This document shows positions 22,655-31,701 of a stretch of 64,000 bases of DNA, in pieces. This DNA is from CALDSL01 sp039810245. GTDB taxonomy: Bacteria > Chloroflexota > Anaerolineae > Anaerolineales > Anaerolineaceae. The notes under the pieces are model-generated. The model was not told where the DNA came from and did not search any database. It saw only the letters and a program-made list of their open reading frames with translations. Within the stretch, counting starts at the first letter, position 1. Every line of letters begins with the position of its first letter. The stretch spans positions 310,001-374,000 of the forward strand of contig JBDHWQ010000001.1 in assembly GCA_039810245.1 (NCBI GenBank), written 5' to 3'. Made by a program: the position numbers and the translations under genes.

Positions 22655-24760
22655 TTATGGATGCGTGGCCACGATGCCCGGCACCAGGTAACCCAGGAAG
22701 TCCTTGCCTTCCAGCGGGTTGGTGTAGCGCGACAGCGTGCCTTGCGGGTACATACTGGTAAGCGTATCCAGGGCGGCCTGGTCGTTGGTGTTAAAAATGA
22801 ACAGCTTTACCATCGGATTAGAGAGGGTATCCGCGATGTGATCCACATCGAGGGCGTAGTCTTTGGTCGGGTAGCCGGCATTGATCCCGACCAGGCGCGT
22901 GTCCACCCAGTAGGGGTATGGGATCACATAGGCGGAATCGGGCGTACCGACTGAATCGGCGAAACCACGAATTACATGGCCGATCTGGGTGGTATTCCAC
23001 GCGCTGCGCAGAAAGTTCTGATGAAACTGCACAAACACCAGGTTGTAGTTGAGCAGCGCGGTCAATCCCAGCAGCACCACGGCCAACAGCCCGGCAGCGG
23101 TCTTGCCCCAGCGCCGGCCCATGCGTGCCGCCACCCCACGCAGGATCGATTCCAGCGCGATGGCCGCGATGAGGAATACCGGCACAATTGCCCCGCCTGT
23201 ACGATTGAGCGATGGATTCTCCTCCGGGAAGGCCAGCGAAAGGATCGAAGGCATCATCAGCAGCGGCACAGACAGCAGCAGGAAAAGGTCTACCCAGTTG
23301 CGATAGCGCAGGTAGCGCACCAGCACCAGGATCAACCCCAGAAAGAACAGCGCCCCGGTCACCATGTCCAGCGCCGGTCGGTTGGGGATGGAATGCACCC
23401 AGGTGGTGCCATTCTTCCAAAAAAACATGATCATTGCCGTCCACAGGTTACCCAGGAAAATCTCTCCTGGCGCGCCTGGCAGGGGGCGTTCGGCAGTGCT
23501 CAGGCGCGTAAGCGCGCGGTAGGCCACCATCTCCGGGTTGGTAAGCAGATAACGAAATAGCGGCAGGAACACAGCAAACGCCACCACGCCGATCAGAATC
23601 ACGCCCCAGGCGGCGCTCAGCCGGCCTTCACGCGAGCGGGTATGCAGCATATACACCACCGCCGCCGCCACCAACACGAACGGAACAAAGCGAAACGGGC
23701 TGTAACCGTGCAGCCCCAATCCGACAGCCAGCCCGGCGAGCAAATAGTCGTTGCGGTTGGCGGTGCGCAGCGCGCGGATAGTAAAATACAGCGCCGGTGC
23801 GGCGAACAGCGGGTAGAGCGGGAAGCGCAACCCGATGCGCGCGATCACGTTGGGCCAATAGGCTACGCCGCACAGGAATAACGCCAGCAGCCCCACCCAG
23901 CGGTTGCCGATCTCTTTCCCCAGCAGGTAAATAAACGGCAGCGCAAATAACCCGGCCAGCGCCGTACCCAGTTTGAGGGAAAGGAAGCTCAGCCCGGTGC
24001 CGAAGACGCGAGCAATGGCCGCGGTGAGATAGAACTGGAATGCCTCGCGGCCGGTGTTGCGCTCAAAGAAGATTTTTGTCTTGCCCGCAAGCAGGTCGCT
24101 AACGTCGAGCAGCTTCTCGGCCTGATCGCTGAACATCTCCGCCGGGGTGCTGTTCAGATGGTAAAAACGAAAAAAGATCACCACCCCGGCCACCAGTGCC
24201 AGCAGCAGCGCCCAGCGTGTGATGCGCAAATTCCACTCGCTCATCCGCAGCCGGGCGCTGAGTGGAGCGCGCGCGGATAACCCCGGCCGTCTTTGCCATA
24301 TGGCGATCAGCAGATACACAAGCCCAGCCAGCCAGATGAGTGTGTTGAAGATGGTAAAGCGGTTGCCGCTAAACAGCACAAACGCTGCCAGCAATAGTAG
24401 CGTGGCGGATGCCAGCGGCAGTGCCAACACAGCACCCTGGAACACGGGCGGTTCTTCGCCCGGTACAGGCTGGATCAACCCCGGCGAGCGCAGCAGTACC
24501 CACAGGAACGTCACGCCGGCCAGCAGGTACAGGAAAATGCCGATACGTGGCGAAGGCTCGGGGGTGGGCTCCAGCATACGCTGCGCGGCGAGCGCGAAGG
24601 CCAGCGGCAGCAGCAATATCCAGGGAGCAATACGGCGCGCAGCTTTGGGAGCCGGTTCCGGCGCGGCAGGCGCCGGTTCGGTTTGCGGCAGCACAACGCG
24701 CCCGTTCTTCCACGGCATCAATTGGGACTTTACATAATCGAGGACGCTGGGCTCTTCCAT
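22655..24760 (-). CDS. GT39-like membrane glycosyltransferase
   Basis: 701 residues from the ATG at 24760; the longer frame from a TTG at 24859 adds 33 residues with no family character. After a cytoplasmic N-terminus (MEEPSVLDYVKSQLMPWKNG) come about 13 membrane segments. The first large loop has MFSDQAEKLLDVSDLLAG and NTGREAFQFY, the acidic motif typical of chloroflexal GT39-like proteins, then LHGYSPFRFVPF. The family transfers sugars from polyprenyl-phosphate carriers to acceptors outside the cytoplasm. The ribosome site is weak (AGGA directly against the ATG). A 108-bp gap separates it from the GT4 gene, and it is followed after 7 nt by the giant fusion. Confidence 0.82.
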   Translation of the reverse strand: MEEPSVLDYVKSQLMPWKNGRVVLPQTEPAPAAPEPAPKAARRIAPWILLLPLAFALAAQRMLEPTPEPSPRIGIFLYLLAGVTFLWVLLRSPGLIQPVPGEEPPVFQGAVLALPLASATLLLLAAFVLFSGNRFTIFNTLIWLAGLVYLLIAIWQRRPGLSARAPLSARLRMSEWNLRITRWALLLALVAGVVIFFRFYHLNSTPAEMFSDQAEKLLDVSDLLAGKTKIFFERNTGREAFQFYLTAAIARVFGTGLSFLSLKLGTALAGLFALPFIYLLGKEIGNRWVGLLALFLCGVAYWPNVIARIGLRFPLYPLFAAPALYFTIRALRTANRNDYLLAGLAVGLGLHGYSPFRFVPFVLVAAAVVYMLHTRSREGRLSAAWGVILIGVVAFAVFLPLFRYLLTNPEMVAYRALTRLSTAERPLPGAPGEIFLGNLWTAMIMFFWKNGTTWVHSIPNRPALDMVTGALFFLGLILVLVRYLRYRNWVDLFLLLSVPLLMMPSILSLAFPEENPSLNRTGGAIVPVFLIAAIALESILRGVAARMGRRWGKTAAGLLAVVLLGLTALLNYNLVFVQFHQNFLRSAWNTTQIGHVIRGFADSVGTPDSAYVIPYPYWVDTRLVGINAGYPTKDYALDVDHIADTLSNPMVKLFIFNTNDQAALDTLTSMYPQGTLSRYTNPLEGKDFLGYLVPGIVATHP

Positions 24761-24868
24761 TCCTGAATTTCGTCCGCAGATGGTGTATGGCGGTGCGCAA
24801 ATGGCCCTTGCCCGCCGGTGACAACTCTTAATCTTACTGCAAGCAGGCTGAACGGGCAAGCCGCGCGG

Positions 24869-26038
24869 CTACTGGCTGATAAGCTGGCGCTCGATCTCCG
24901 CGAACAATGGCTCATACTCAGCCGCGATCGTATCCGGCCGGTAGCGCTCGGCAATTTCGGCCGGGTCGCCGCGGTAGTTTTCTGGGTGCGACAGCACTTC
25001 GATCAGCTCTTCCGCCAGCCGCGCAGAATCACCAATGGGAATGATGCTGCCCATGCCATGCAATTTCACCGGCTGTCGCACGCCCGGCAGGTTCGAGGCG
25101 ATGCAGGGCACGCCGTTCATCATTGCCTCGATCTGTACCAGGCCAAAAGCCTCGGTGGAGTTGAGGCTGGGCAGCACCAGCACATCCAGGTTGGGGTAAT
25201 ACATTGCCATCTTCTTTGGGTCGAGTACGCCCAGGAATTTCCAATGGCCGCTCTGCTCGTAGCCGCGGATACGTGGCATCAGCCGCGCGGCGTAGCGCTC
25301 TTCACCGATAATATTCTGGTATGGGCCGGCAAACTGCACCTGCGCGCGCGGGAAGGCTTCCAACACGCGCGGCAGCGCGTCTAATAACACTTCCACGCCC
25401 TTTTCCGTGGCAAAGCGCGCCGCCATGCCAATCACCGGGCCGCATTGTTCCGGATTGGCCGCAGCCGCGAATGCTTGCACCTCTTCCGGAGTCACAGACG
25501 GCAGCTCCACCGGCGGTGGGATCACGCGCAGCTTGCGCATAAAGCGCCGCGCGTAGCTGGAATTTTCGGCATAATCGCGCGTGTAGGTGACAATCCGGTG
25601 CGTTAACAGCCCGGCCAGGTTGTTCATAAACAGCACTGCCTGGTTCGCCAGCCACGACAGCGGCCCAAATGGCATGATCAGGTCACAGTGATAGGTGATT
25701 ACTGTAGGTTTGCGCAGCATACGCCCGCGCAGCGCCACGCCCGCCGCGTCAAACTGCGGCAGGTGAAGCTGGATCACATCATGCTCGAGCGCCAGCTTGC
25801 TGGCCAAAAAACCAAAGGTGGGCATGATCACACCTTTGCTCAGGCGAAACATCACCGGCGCGCGCACGATGCGCACCCCATCGACCACTTCTTCCAATGG
25901 CAGCGTATGCTCAAAATGTGAGGTGAGCACCGTCACCTGGTGGCCGCGCCGCACCCAGGCTTTTGCCAGCCGCTCGGCATAGATGGTCAGCCCGCTGGTA
26001 TGCGGGCGATAATAGGTTAATACGACCAGGATCTTCAT
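24869..26038 (-). CDS. GT4-family glycosyltransferase
   Basis: A 389-residue cytoplasmic GT-B-fold transferase that moves a sugar from a nucleotide donor to a lipid-linked or glycan acceptor. The N-terminus MKILVVLTYYRPHTSGLTIY is canonical, and the C-terminal donor site is intact (VIGMAARFATEKGVEVLLDA, then SLNSTEAFGLVQIEAMMNGVP). The ATG at 26038 lies 4 nt beyond the epimerase stop; extending the frame upstream only reads the epimerase gene out of frame. Its place between a sugar epimerase and GT39-like membrane proteins fits the cytoplasmic stage of a surface glycan pathway. Confidence 0.92.
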   Translation of the reverse strand: MKILVVLTYYRPHTSGLTIYAERLAKAWVRRGHQVTVLTSHFEHTLPLEEVVDGVRIVRAPVMFRLSKGVIMPTFGFLASKLALEHDVIQLHLPQFDAAGVALRGRMLRKPTVITYHCDLIMPFGPLSWLANQAVLFMNNLAGLLTHRIVTYTRDYAENSSYARRFMRKLRVIPPPVELPSVTPEEVQAFAAAANPEQCGPVIGMAARFATEKGVEVLLDALPRVLEAFPRAQVQFAGPYQNIIGEERYAARLMPRIRGYEQSGHWKFLGVLDPKKMAMYYPNLDVLVLPSLNSTEAFGLVQIEAMMNGVPCIASNLPGVRQPVKLHGMGSIIPIGDSARLAEELIEVLSHPENYRGDPAEIAERYRPDTIAAEYEPLFAEIERQLISQ

Positions 26039-26042
26039 ACCG

Positions 26043-27086
26043 TTAAATTTCCCCACTAGGGGCGAAGTTTTCCGGGTTCGCCCGCACCCACTCATACAGC
26101 CGCCGGATGCCTTCTTCCACGCCCACAGCCGGACGCCAGCCCAGCTCAGCTTCCGCCTTGCGAATATCGGACACGTATATGCGCTGGTCGCCGGGCCGCC
26201 AGTCGGAATGCGCCACTCGGATCGGCCGCCCAAACAGCTTTTCGAGGATTGGCCCAAACTCCAACCACACCGACATGGTCTTATCCGCGCCGCCACCCAC
26301 GTTATAAATTTGCCCCGCCGCTGTATCCATGTGTTGCAGCGCGGCGTCATATGCATTGAGCAGGTCTTCCACGTACAGCAGGTCACGCACCTGTTTGCCA
26401 TCACCATAGATGGTGATTGGCTTACCGGTGACAGCGGCAATGATAAACCACGCCACCCAGCCCTGGTCTTCCACGCCAAACTGGCGCGGGCCGTAAATGC
26501 AGCTCTGCCGGAACACTACCGAAGGGATGCCGTAAATGCGGCTGTAATCGCGCACATACTGATCGCCGCTGCCCTTTGAGCAGCCATAAGGTGAATGAAA
26601 ATCCAGAGGCATGCTTTCGGGGATGCCCTGAGGGAAGTCGGCGTAGCGGTATTCGGTTGGCTCTTCCACTACCCGCACATCTTCCATGCCACCGTAGACC
26701 TTGTTGGTCGAGGCGTACAGCACGGCCGGCTGGCGGCCGGACAGCCGCGCCGCTTCGAGCATGTTAAAGGTGCCCAGGGCATTAATTTCGAAATCCTCGC
26801 GCGGGTCCACTACCGAGGTAGTCACCGCCACCTGCGCCGCGAGGTGTACGATCACATTGGAATCCTTCGCGGCTTCCCGCAGCGCTTCGGCGTCGCGCAC
26901 GTCGGCCTGGATCAGATGCACCGCGTCTGCGCCGAACTGCTGGCGCAGCCAGGCCAGGTTGCGCTGCGCGCCGGCCCGTGAAAGGTTGTCAAAGATGGTT
27001 ACTTGCTCGCCGCGCCCTAGCAGGCGGGCAACATAGTTCGAACCAATAAAACCGGCCCCGCCGGTGATCAAAAAACGTCGAGACAT
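26043..27086 (-). CDS. NAD-dependent sugar epimerase, CDP-paratose 2-epimerase-like
   Basis: 347-residue extended short-chain dehydrogenase. It has the NAD motif GGAGFIG (9-15), Ser/Thr126-127 in STNKVYG and the catalytic pair Tyr167/Lys171 (PYGCSKGSGDQY). The segments FRQSCIYGPRQFG and EDQGWVAWF resemble CDP-paratose/tyvelose 2-epimerases more than UDP-glucose 4-epimerases. It should interconvert epimers of a nucleotide-activated sugar in the cytoplasm. GGGAGAAG stands 7 nt before the ATG. The following GT4 gene starts 4 nt after its stop, so the product is probably used by that enzyme. The exact sugar is inferred, not proven. Confidence 0.85.
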   Translation of the reverse strand: MSRRFLITGGAGFIGSNYVARLLGRGEQVTIFDNLSRAGAQRNLAWLRQQFGADAVHLIQADVRDAEALREAAKDSNVIVHLAAQVAVTTSVVDPREDFEINALGTFNMLEAARLSGRQPAVLYASTNKVYGGMEDVRVVEEPTEYRYADFPQGIPESMPLDFHSPYGCSKGSGDQYVRDYSRIYGIPSVVFRQSCIYGPRQFGVEDQGWVAWFIIAAVTGKPITIYGDGKQVRDLLYVEDLLNAYDAALQHMDTAAGQIYNVGGGADKTMSVWLEFGPILEKLFGRPIRVAHSDWRPGDQRIYVSDIRKAEAELGWRPAVGVEEGIRRLYEWVRANPENFAPSGEI

Positions 27087-27101
27087 GCTTTCTTCTCCCG
27101 T

Positions 27102-28127
27102 TTATTGCGCATCGCGGGTAACGGCCCGCGTGCGTAAGTCTTTAAAGAACGTGGTCAGAGATTTGCCCTGGCTGACCAGACCATAAATACCCAGCGCTGC
27201 GGTAATGATCCACTGTTGGAAGTGGATGATCACCGCGTAAGCCAGGCCGGCTTCGGGCGTGAAGCCCAGGATGCTCATGGCGCCAACGATGGCGGCCTCA
27301 AACACGCCCAGCGCACCCGGCGCAGACGGTACGGCAATTCCCATCGCCAGCACCGCGTCGATGAATGCGGCCCACCACAGCGGCGCATCCGGTTTGAGCG
27401 ACAGCAGCATGACATAATACGACATGACCGCCAGCACCCAGGTGAATAGGATCCAGAACAGGCTGATGAGGAAACGCCTGGGCTGCACTAGCACGCTCAT
27501 CCCGCGCAGCAGCGAATCGAGCTGTGGGACGATATAGCGGTCGACCAGCGGGATACGCTTGCCCAGCCAATGCCCCCAGCGCTGCACAGTTTCGCGATAA
27601 CGCGCCGCAAAGAACATTGCCGCGATCATTGCTACCACCAGCACCAGGGTGAGCATTGCCACCGGGCGCGCCCAATCCATCTCCAGCGCCAGCGGCAGCG
27701 TGCTCAACAGCAGCCCGGCGGCGATCGCCAGGTCGAATGCGCGTTCAATCACGATGGTCGATAATACGTGCATGACGCCCAGGCCAGACGTCTGCCCAAG
27801 CAGCACGGCGCGCCCCACTTCACCAGCGCGCAGTGGGAACAGGTTGTTGAGCAGATAGCCGGCGTTAATCGCAAAAAAGGCCTGCTTGAAAGTAACTTTA
27901 TCTTCCAGCAGGGTCTTGGATGCCATGCCGCGCCCAAGAAGGAACATCACGGTAAAGATGACCAGCAGCGCCAGGTACAAGGGCCGGAACGAGCGCAGCG
28001 CGCTCAATAGATCGCGGAAGTTGATAACATTTGCCACCACGATGATGGCGACCAGGCTGATCAGCAGGCCAGGCAACCAGCGGCGAATTTCCTGCCACCG
28101 GTTGGTTTGCTTCGGCTCTTCTTCCAT
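27102..28127 (-). CDS. AglD/MprF-type membrane protein (LPG synthase TM family)
   Basis: 341 residues with about eight membrane segments, matching the lysylphosphatidylglycerol-synthase TM/UPF0104 family. Seen are GRGMASKTLLEDKVTFKQAF, NNLFPLRAGEVGRAVLLGQ and the C-terminal PSAPGALGVFEAAIVGA. Relatives include the membrane half of archaeal AglD and MprF flippase domains. Here a role in handling or flipping a lipid-linked intermediate fits the neighbouring GT genes, but that is inference. The ATG follows the lepA TAA with no base between them, so translation is likely coupled to lepA. Confidence 0.85.
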   Translation of the reverse strand: MEEEPKQTNRWQEIRRWLPGLLISLVAIIVVANVINFRDLLSALRSFRPLYLALLVIFTVMFLLGRGMASKTLLEDKVTFKQAFFAINAGYLLNNLFPLRAGEVGRAVLLGQTSGLGVMHVLSTIVIERAFDLAIAAGLLLSTLPLALEMDWARPVAMLTLVLVVAMIAAMFFAARYRETVQRWGHWLGKRIPLVDRYIVPQLDSLLRGMSVLVQPRRFLISLFWILFTWVLAVMSYYVMLLSLKPDAPLWWAAFIDAVLAMGIAVPSAPGALGVFEAAIVGAMSILGFTPEAGLAYAVIIHFQQWIITAALGIYGLVSQGKSLTTFFKDLRTRAVTRDAQ

Positions 28128-29930
28128 TTACTCTTCATCCCCCAAACGCAATACCGCCATAAACGCTTCCTGTGGGATTTCCACATTCCCGATCATCTTC
28201 ATGCGCTTCTTACCGCGCTTCTGTTTTTCCAGCAGCTTCTTTTTGCGCGTGATGTCGCCGCCATAACACTTGGCCAGCACGTCTTTCCGCGTGGCCTTCA
28301 CCGTGGCGCGGGAGATCACCCGCCCCATGGCCGAAGCCTGCACCGGCACGTCGAAGAGCTGGCGTGGAATCAGCTCTTTCAGCTTGGTCACCAGCCGCTG
28401 GCCCTTGTGATAGGCATCCTCGCGATGCACGATAGCCGCCAATGCGTCCACCGGCTCGGTGTTCACCAGCACTTCCAATTTCACCAGGTTACCTGGCCGG
28501 TATTCGATAAACTGGTAGTCCATCGAGGCATAGCCGCGCGTGCGCGACTTAAGATCGTCAAAGAAATCGACGATCAGCTCGGAGAGCGGGACTTCAAAAT
28601 TGAGCTGCACGCGGTTGGGCGCGGGGTATTCCTGGCCCTTGAACGCTCCGCGTCGCTTGGTCACCAGATCCATGATCGTTCCGTAAAACTCGGTGGGGGT
28701 GAAAATTTCCACCGCCATCCACGGCTCGCGGATCTCGCGCACGTCGTTTTCATCCGGCAGGTAGGCGGGTGAATCTACCAGCCGCACCTCATCATTGTTC
28801 ATTTCAACTTCATATTCCACCGAGGGCGCAGTGACAACGATGTCCAGGTCGTACTCGCGCTCCAGCCGTTCCTGAATGATCTCCATGTGGAACAGGCCCA
28901 GGAAGCCGACACGGAAGCCAAAGTTGAGCGCCTGTGAAGTCTCGGGCTGGTACACCAGCGAGGCATCATTGAGCTGCAGCTTTTCCAATGCTTCCTTCAG
29001 GTCCGGGTAATCCTCGCCTTCCACCGGGTAAATGCCGGCGAACACCATCGGCTTGGGATGGCGATAACCGGGCAGCGGCTCGGTGGCCGGGCGCTGCGCG
29101 CTGGTGAAAGTATCGCCCACGCGGCATTCGCGTACCGTCTTAAGCCCGGTGGCGATATACCCCACGTCGCCGGCTTCGAGAATATCGATCGGGCGCATAT
29201 CCGGCGCGAACACGCCGATTTCCACCGGGCGCAGGTCAATGGCCGTGGTGATCAGCCGCAGCGTTTCGGCGGAGCGGATCATGCCTTCAAAGACGCGCAC
29301 GTAGGCCACCACGCCTTTGTAAGGGTCATAGTGCGAGTCAAAAATCAGCGCACGCAGCGGCGCAGCCGGGTCACCTTTGGGCGGCGGCACATTCGCCACG
29401 ATAGCTTCTAATACCTGGTCGACATTCAGTCCATCTTTAGCCGAAATTTTGTAGATTTCCTCGTCCGGCACACCCAGCAGGCTGTTCAGGTCTTCCACCA
29501 CCCGTTCCACCACTGCCGAGGGCAGGTCGATCTTGTTGATCACCGGGATGATCACCAGGTCCAGCTCCAGCGCCTGGTACAGGTTCGCCAGCGTCTGCGC
29601 CTCAATGCCCTGAGTGGCATCAACCACCAGCAGCGCGCCTTCGCACGCCGCCAGCGCGCGGCTGACCTCGTAGCCAAAGTCCACATGGCCGGGGGTATCG
29701 ATCAGGTTCAGCTCGTAGGTTTTGCCATCATTGGCCTGGTACTTCATGCGCACCGCGGACGCCTTGATGGTGACGCCCTTCTCGCGTTCCAGGTCCATGC
29801 TGTCCAGTACCTGCTCGGTCATCTCACGGTCGGAGATGGTGCCGGTTAATTGCAACAAACGGTCGGCCAGGGTTGATTTGCCATGGTCAACATGCGCGAT
29901 AATACAGAAGTTACGAATATGGTCAGTCAT
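28128..29930 (-). CDS. lepA: Elongation factor 4 (LepA)
   Basis: Ribosomal GTPase that back-translocates or remodels stalled ribosomes. 600 residues from the ATG at 29930 (MTDHIRNFCIIAHVDHGKST). The G motifs AHVDHGKST, DTPGHVDF and NKID are intact, and the LepA-specific C-terminal domain (SRATVKATRKDVLAKCYGG, then KKRMKMIGNVEIPQEAF) is complete. An in-frame ATG 24 bp upstream (29954) lies at or before the expected transcription start, which favours the shorter form. No Shine-Dalgarno precedes the start, but a TATACT hexamer lies 12 nt upstream, suggesting a very short or absent leader. It heads the glycan gene run. Confidence 0.96.
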   Translation of the reverse strand: MTDHIRNFCIIAHVDHGKSTLADRLLQLTGTISDREMTEQVLDSMDLEREKGVTIKASAVRMKYQANDGKTYELNLIDTPGHVDFGYEVSRALAACEGALLVVDATQGIEAQTLANLYQALELDLVIIPVINKIDLPSAVVERVVEDLNSLLGVPDEEIYKISAKDGLNVDQVLEAIVANVPPPKGDPAAPLRALIFDSHYDPYKGVVAYVRVFEGMIRSAETLRLITTAIDLRPVEIGVFAPDMRPIDILEAGDVGYIATGLKTVRECRVGDTFTSAQRPATEPLPGYRHPKPMVFAGIYPVEGEDYPDLKEALEKLQLNDASLVYQPETSQALNFGFRVGFLGLFHMEIIQERLEREYDLDIVVTAPSVEYEVEMNNDEVRLVDSPAYLPDENDVREIREPWMAVEIFTPTEFYGTIMDLVTKRRGAFKGQEYPAPNRVQLNFEVPLSELIVDFFDDLKSRTRGYASMDYQFIEYRPGNLVKLEVLVNTEPVDALAAIVHREDAYHKGQRLVTKLKELIPRQLFDVPVQASAMGRVISRATVKATRKDVLAKCYGGDITRKKKLLEKQKRGKKRMKMIGNVEIPQEAFMAVLRLGDEE

Positions 29931-29942
29931 ACAATGGAGGTT

Positions 29943-29948
29943 AGTATA
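29943..29948 (-). promoter_or_regulatory. -10 element close to the lepA start
   Basis: TATACT on the minus strand ends 12 nt before the ATG at 29930, so transcription would begin about 5-6 nt ahead of the start codon. No good -35 is seen. It suggests a leaderless or near-leaderless mRNA. Confidence 0.4.
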
Positions 29949-30156
29949 CCCCATTTTCCCGGGGAAAAAGCGCCGCCGGGCAGTGCAGAGGCAGGAAAAT
30001 GCGATCCTGCTCGCGGCGGGTACGCGGCGGGCAGGAGGAAAAGACGGAATTTACCGTTCACTGATATGCCGGACCGCACCCTTCGACGGGGCTCAGGATG
30101 CCTGTCTACGATTTTGCACCATCGGCACTTTCAGGCGCGATAAACTTATTGACAGG

Positions 30157-30816
30157 CTACGAAATCTTACGCAGCAGTTCGGCCTTTTTATTCTGAAATT
30201 CGGACTCGCTGATCGCGCCCTGGCGCCTCAGCTCGTCCAAGCGGGCGATCAGGTCCGGGATCTGGTTAGCACTCAGCTCGGCCGGCTGCACCGGCTGCGC
30301 CGCGGCGCGCGGGTAGCCGTTTTCCTCAAAGCCCATCTGCTCTTTGGCGTTGAGCATGGCGGTTTTAAACCGGATCGGGTCGCCAATCTTTTTGAATACG
30401 TTGACCCCAAGCTCGCTGGCAGTGAGGATTTCCACGTCGCCGTAGTTGAACATGCGCCCCAGGAAGCTCTGCTCCAGCTTGACGTCGTTGACCTTCTCCA
30501 GCGACGAATCGGTGACATTCTTATTGAACACGCCCGCAACCTGGATCACGCGCCGGTTGGTGATGATGAACTCGCGGTTGGTCCAATCCATAAAGTCGGC
30601 CACCATGCCCACCAGTGGGATGAGCAGCAGCGCGTAACCCACCGGAGCCAGCGGCGACACCTGGAATATCCACAGCAGCGTGACCACCACCAATGTGACC
30701 AGCGTAAACAGAAGCTCCCAGGTCATGGTGCTGAGCAGGATGAAGATATGCTGGTGCGTGGTGAACACCACGCGCTCTTTTTCGCCTAGCAGGTTTTCGA
30801 TGTAGGAGTCGGGCAT
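30157..30816 (-). CDS. PH-domain membrane protein with C-terminal SHOCT domain
   Basis: 219 residues from the ATG at 30816, with AGGAT about 8 nt upstream. Two adjacent membrane helices (about 25-70) precede a bacterial PH-like domain (REFIITNRRVIQVAGVF ... LEKVNDVKLEQSFLGRMFNYGDVEILTA). A SHOCT helix pair closes the protein (QIPDLIARLDELRRQG, then EFQNKKAELL). Such proteins are thought to bind membranes or assemble oligomers; no enzymatic activity is expected. It stands alone between tlyA and lepA. Confidence 0.87.
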   Translation of the reverse strand: MPDSYIENLLGEKERVVFTTHQHIFILLSTMTWELLFTLVTLVVVTLLWIFQVSPLAPVGYALLLIPLVGMVADFMDWTNREFIITNRRVIQVAGVFNKNVTDSSLEKVNDVKLEQSFLGRMFNYGDVEILTASELGVNVFKKIGDPIRFKTAMLNAKEQMGFEENGYPRAAAQPVQPAELSANQIPDLIARLDELRRQGAISESEFQNKKAELLRKIS

Positions 30817-30891
30817 GGCTGTTATCCTGTGCAAATGGGATGAGCGACAGAAAAATTATCGCACAGACCGGCGCGGAATACCAGTACCAGA

Positions 30892-31695
30892 TCAATCTTC
30901 CGCGGGCGGAACGACCGCATCCACCAGCGCGAGGATGTCCACATTCGCTTCCTCGACCGTAGGATAGGCCAGCCGCGCAAGGAACTCGGCGTTTCCCTTC
31001 GGCCCCAGCAGCGTGGAGCGCGCCAACCCGCGCACGGCAAAACCGCCCGTGCGCGCAGCCTGCAGCACGTTCAGCAGAACCTGATGGTGGATGCGCGGGT
31101 CGCGGATCACGCCATCGCCGCGTGAGACGTCGCTGCGCCCGGCTTCAAACTGCGGTTTGACCAGCGCGACCACCTCGCCGCCCGCGGGGCCAAACCAGGC
31201 AGGGATCACTGGGAAGAAAATCTTAAGCGATATAAACGATGCATCCATCACCACCAGCGCAACAGGCTCGGGCAGGCGCTCGACGAAGCGCGCATTGGTG
31301 CGCTCCATCACCACCACGCGCGGGTCATTGCGCAGCTTCCAGTGCAGCTCGCCATAGCCCACGTCGATGGAATACACTCTGGCTGCCCCATACTGCAGCA
31401 AGCAGTCGGTGAATCCGCCGGTGGACGCTCCCACGTCGGCGCAAGTTTTACCCGCCAGGTCGGTGAGCCCGAAGGCCAGCAGCGCGCCCTCCAGCTTTTC
31501 GCCGCCGCGCGAGACGAACTTCGGTCCCTGGTCAATGCTGATCTCGGCGTCCGCCGCCACTTTGATCGCCGGCTTCAGCACCACCTGCCCGGCTACACGC
31601 ACCTGGCCTGCCATCACCATACGCTGCGCCAGCGAGCGGCTTTCCACCAGCCCGCGTTCGGTCAGCAGCACGTCGAGGCGCATCTTCTCCGGCAT
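30892..31695 (-). CDS. tlyA: TlyA-family rRNA 2'-O-methyltransferase
   Basis: 267 residues: an S4 RNA-binding domain (about 5-65, MRLDVLLTERGLVESRSLAQ) followed by a Rossmann/FtsJ methyltransferase domain with the SAM-binding DVGASTGGFTDCLL and later VMDASFISL and ALVKPQFEAG. In other bacteria TlyA methylates ribose of cytidines in 16S and 23S rRNA, which affects capreomycin sensitivity. The ATG at 31695 has no Shine-Dalgarno, and a TACAAT hexamer ends 6 nt before it, so the message may be leaderless. It diverges from the ubiA-like gene across 45 bp. Confidence 0.93.
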   Translation of the reverse strand: MPEKMRLDVLLTERGLVESRSLAQRMVMAGQVRVAGQVVLKPAIKVAADAEISIDQGPKFVSRGGEKLEGALLAFGLTDLAGKTCADVGASTGGFTDCLLQYGAARVYSIDVGYGELHWKLRNDPRVVVMERTNARFVERLPEPVALVVMDASFISLKIFFPVIPAWFGPAGGEVVALVKPQFEAGRSDVSRGDGVIRDPRIHHQVLLNVLQAARTGGFAVRGLARSTLLGPKGNAEFLARLAYPTVEEANVDILALVDAVVPPAED

Positions 31696-31701
31696 AGCGC
31701 C

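Noticed and set aside
26039..26479. N-terminal extension of the GT4 glycosyltransferase frame
   Set aside because: It lies inside the epimerase gene in another frame and has no family similarity; the ATG at 26038 gives the canonical GT4 start.
30076..30105. CCTTCGACGGGGCTCAGGA segment between lepA and the PH-domain gene
   Set aside because: It resembles short palindromic repeats seen in many genomes, but only one imperfect copy is present here.
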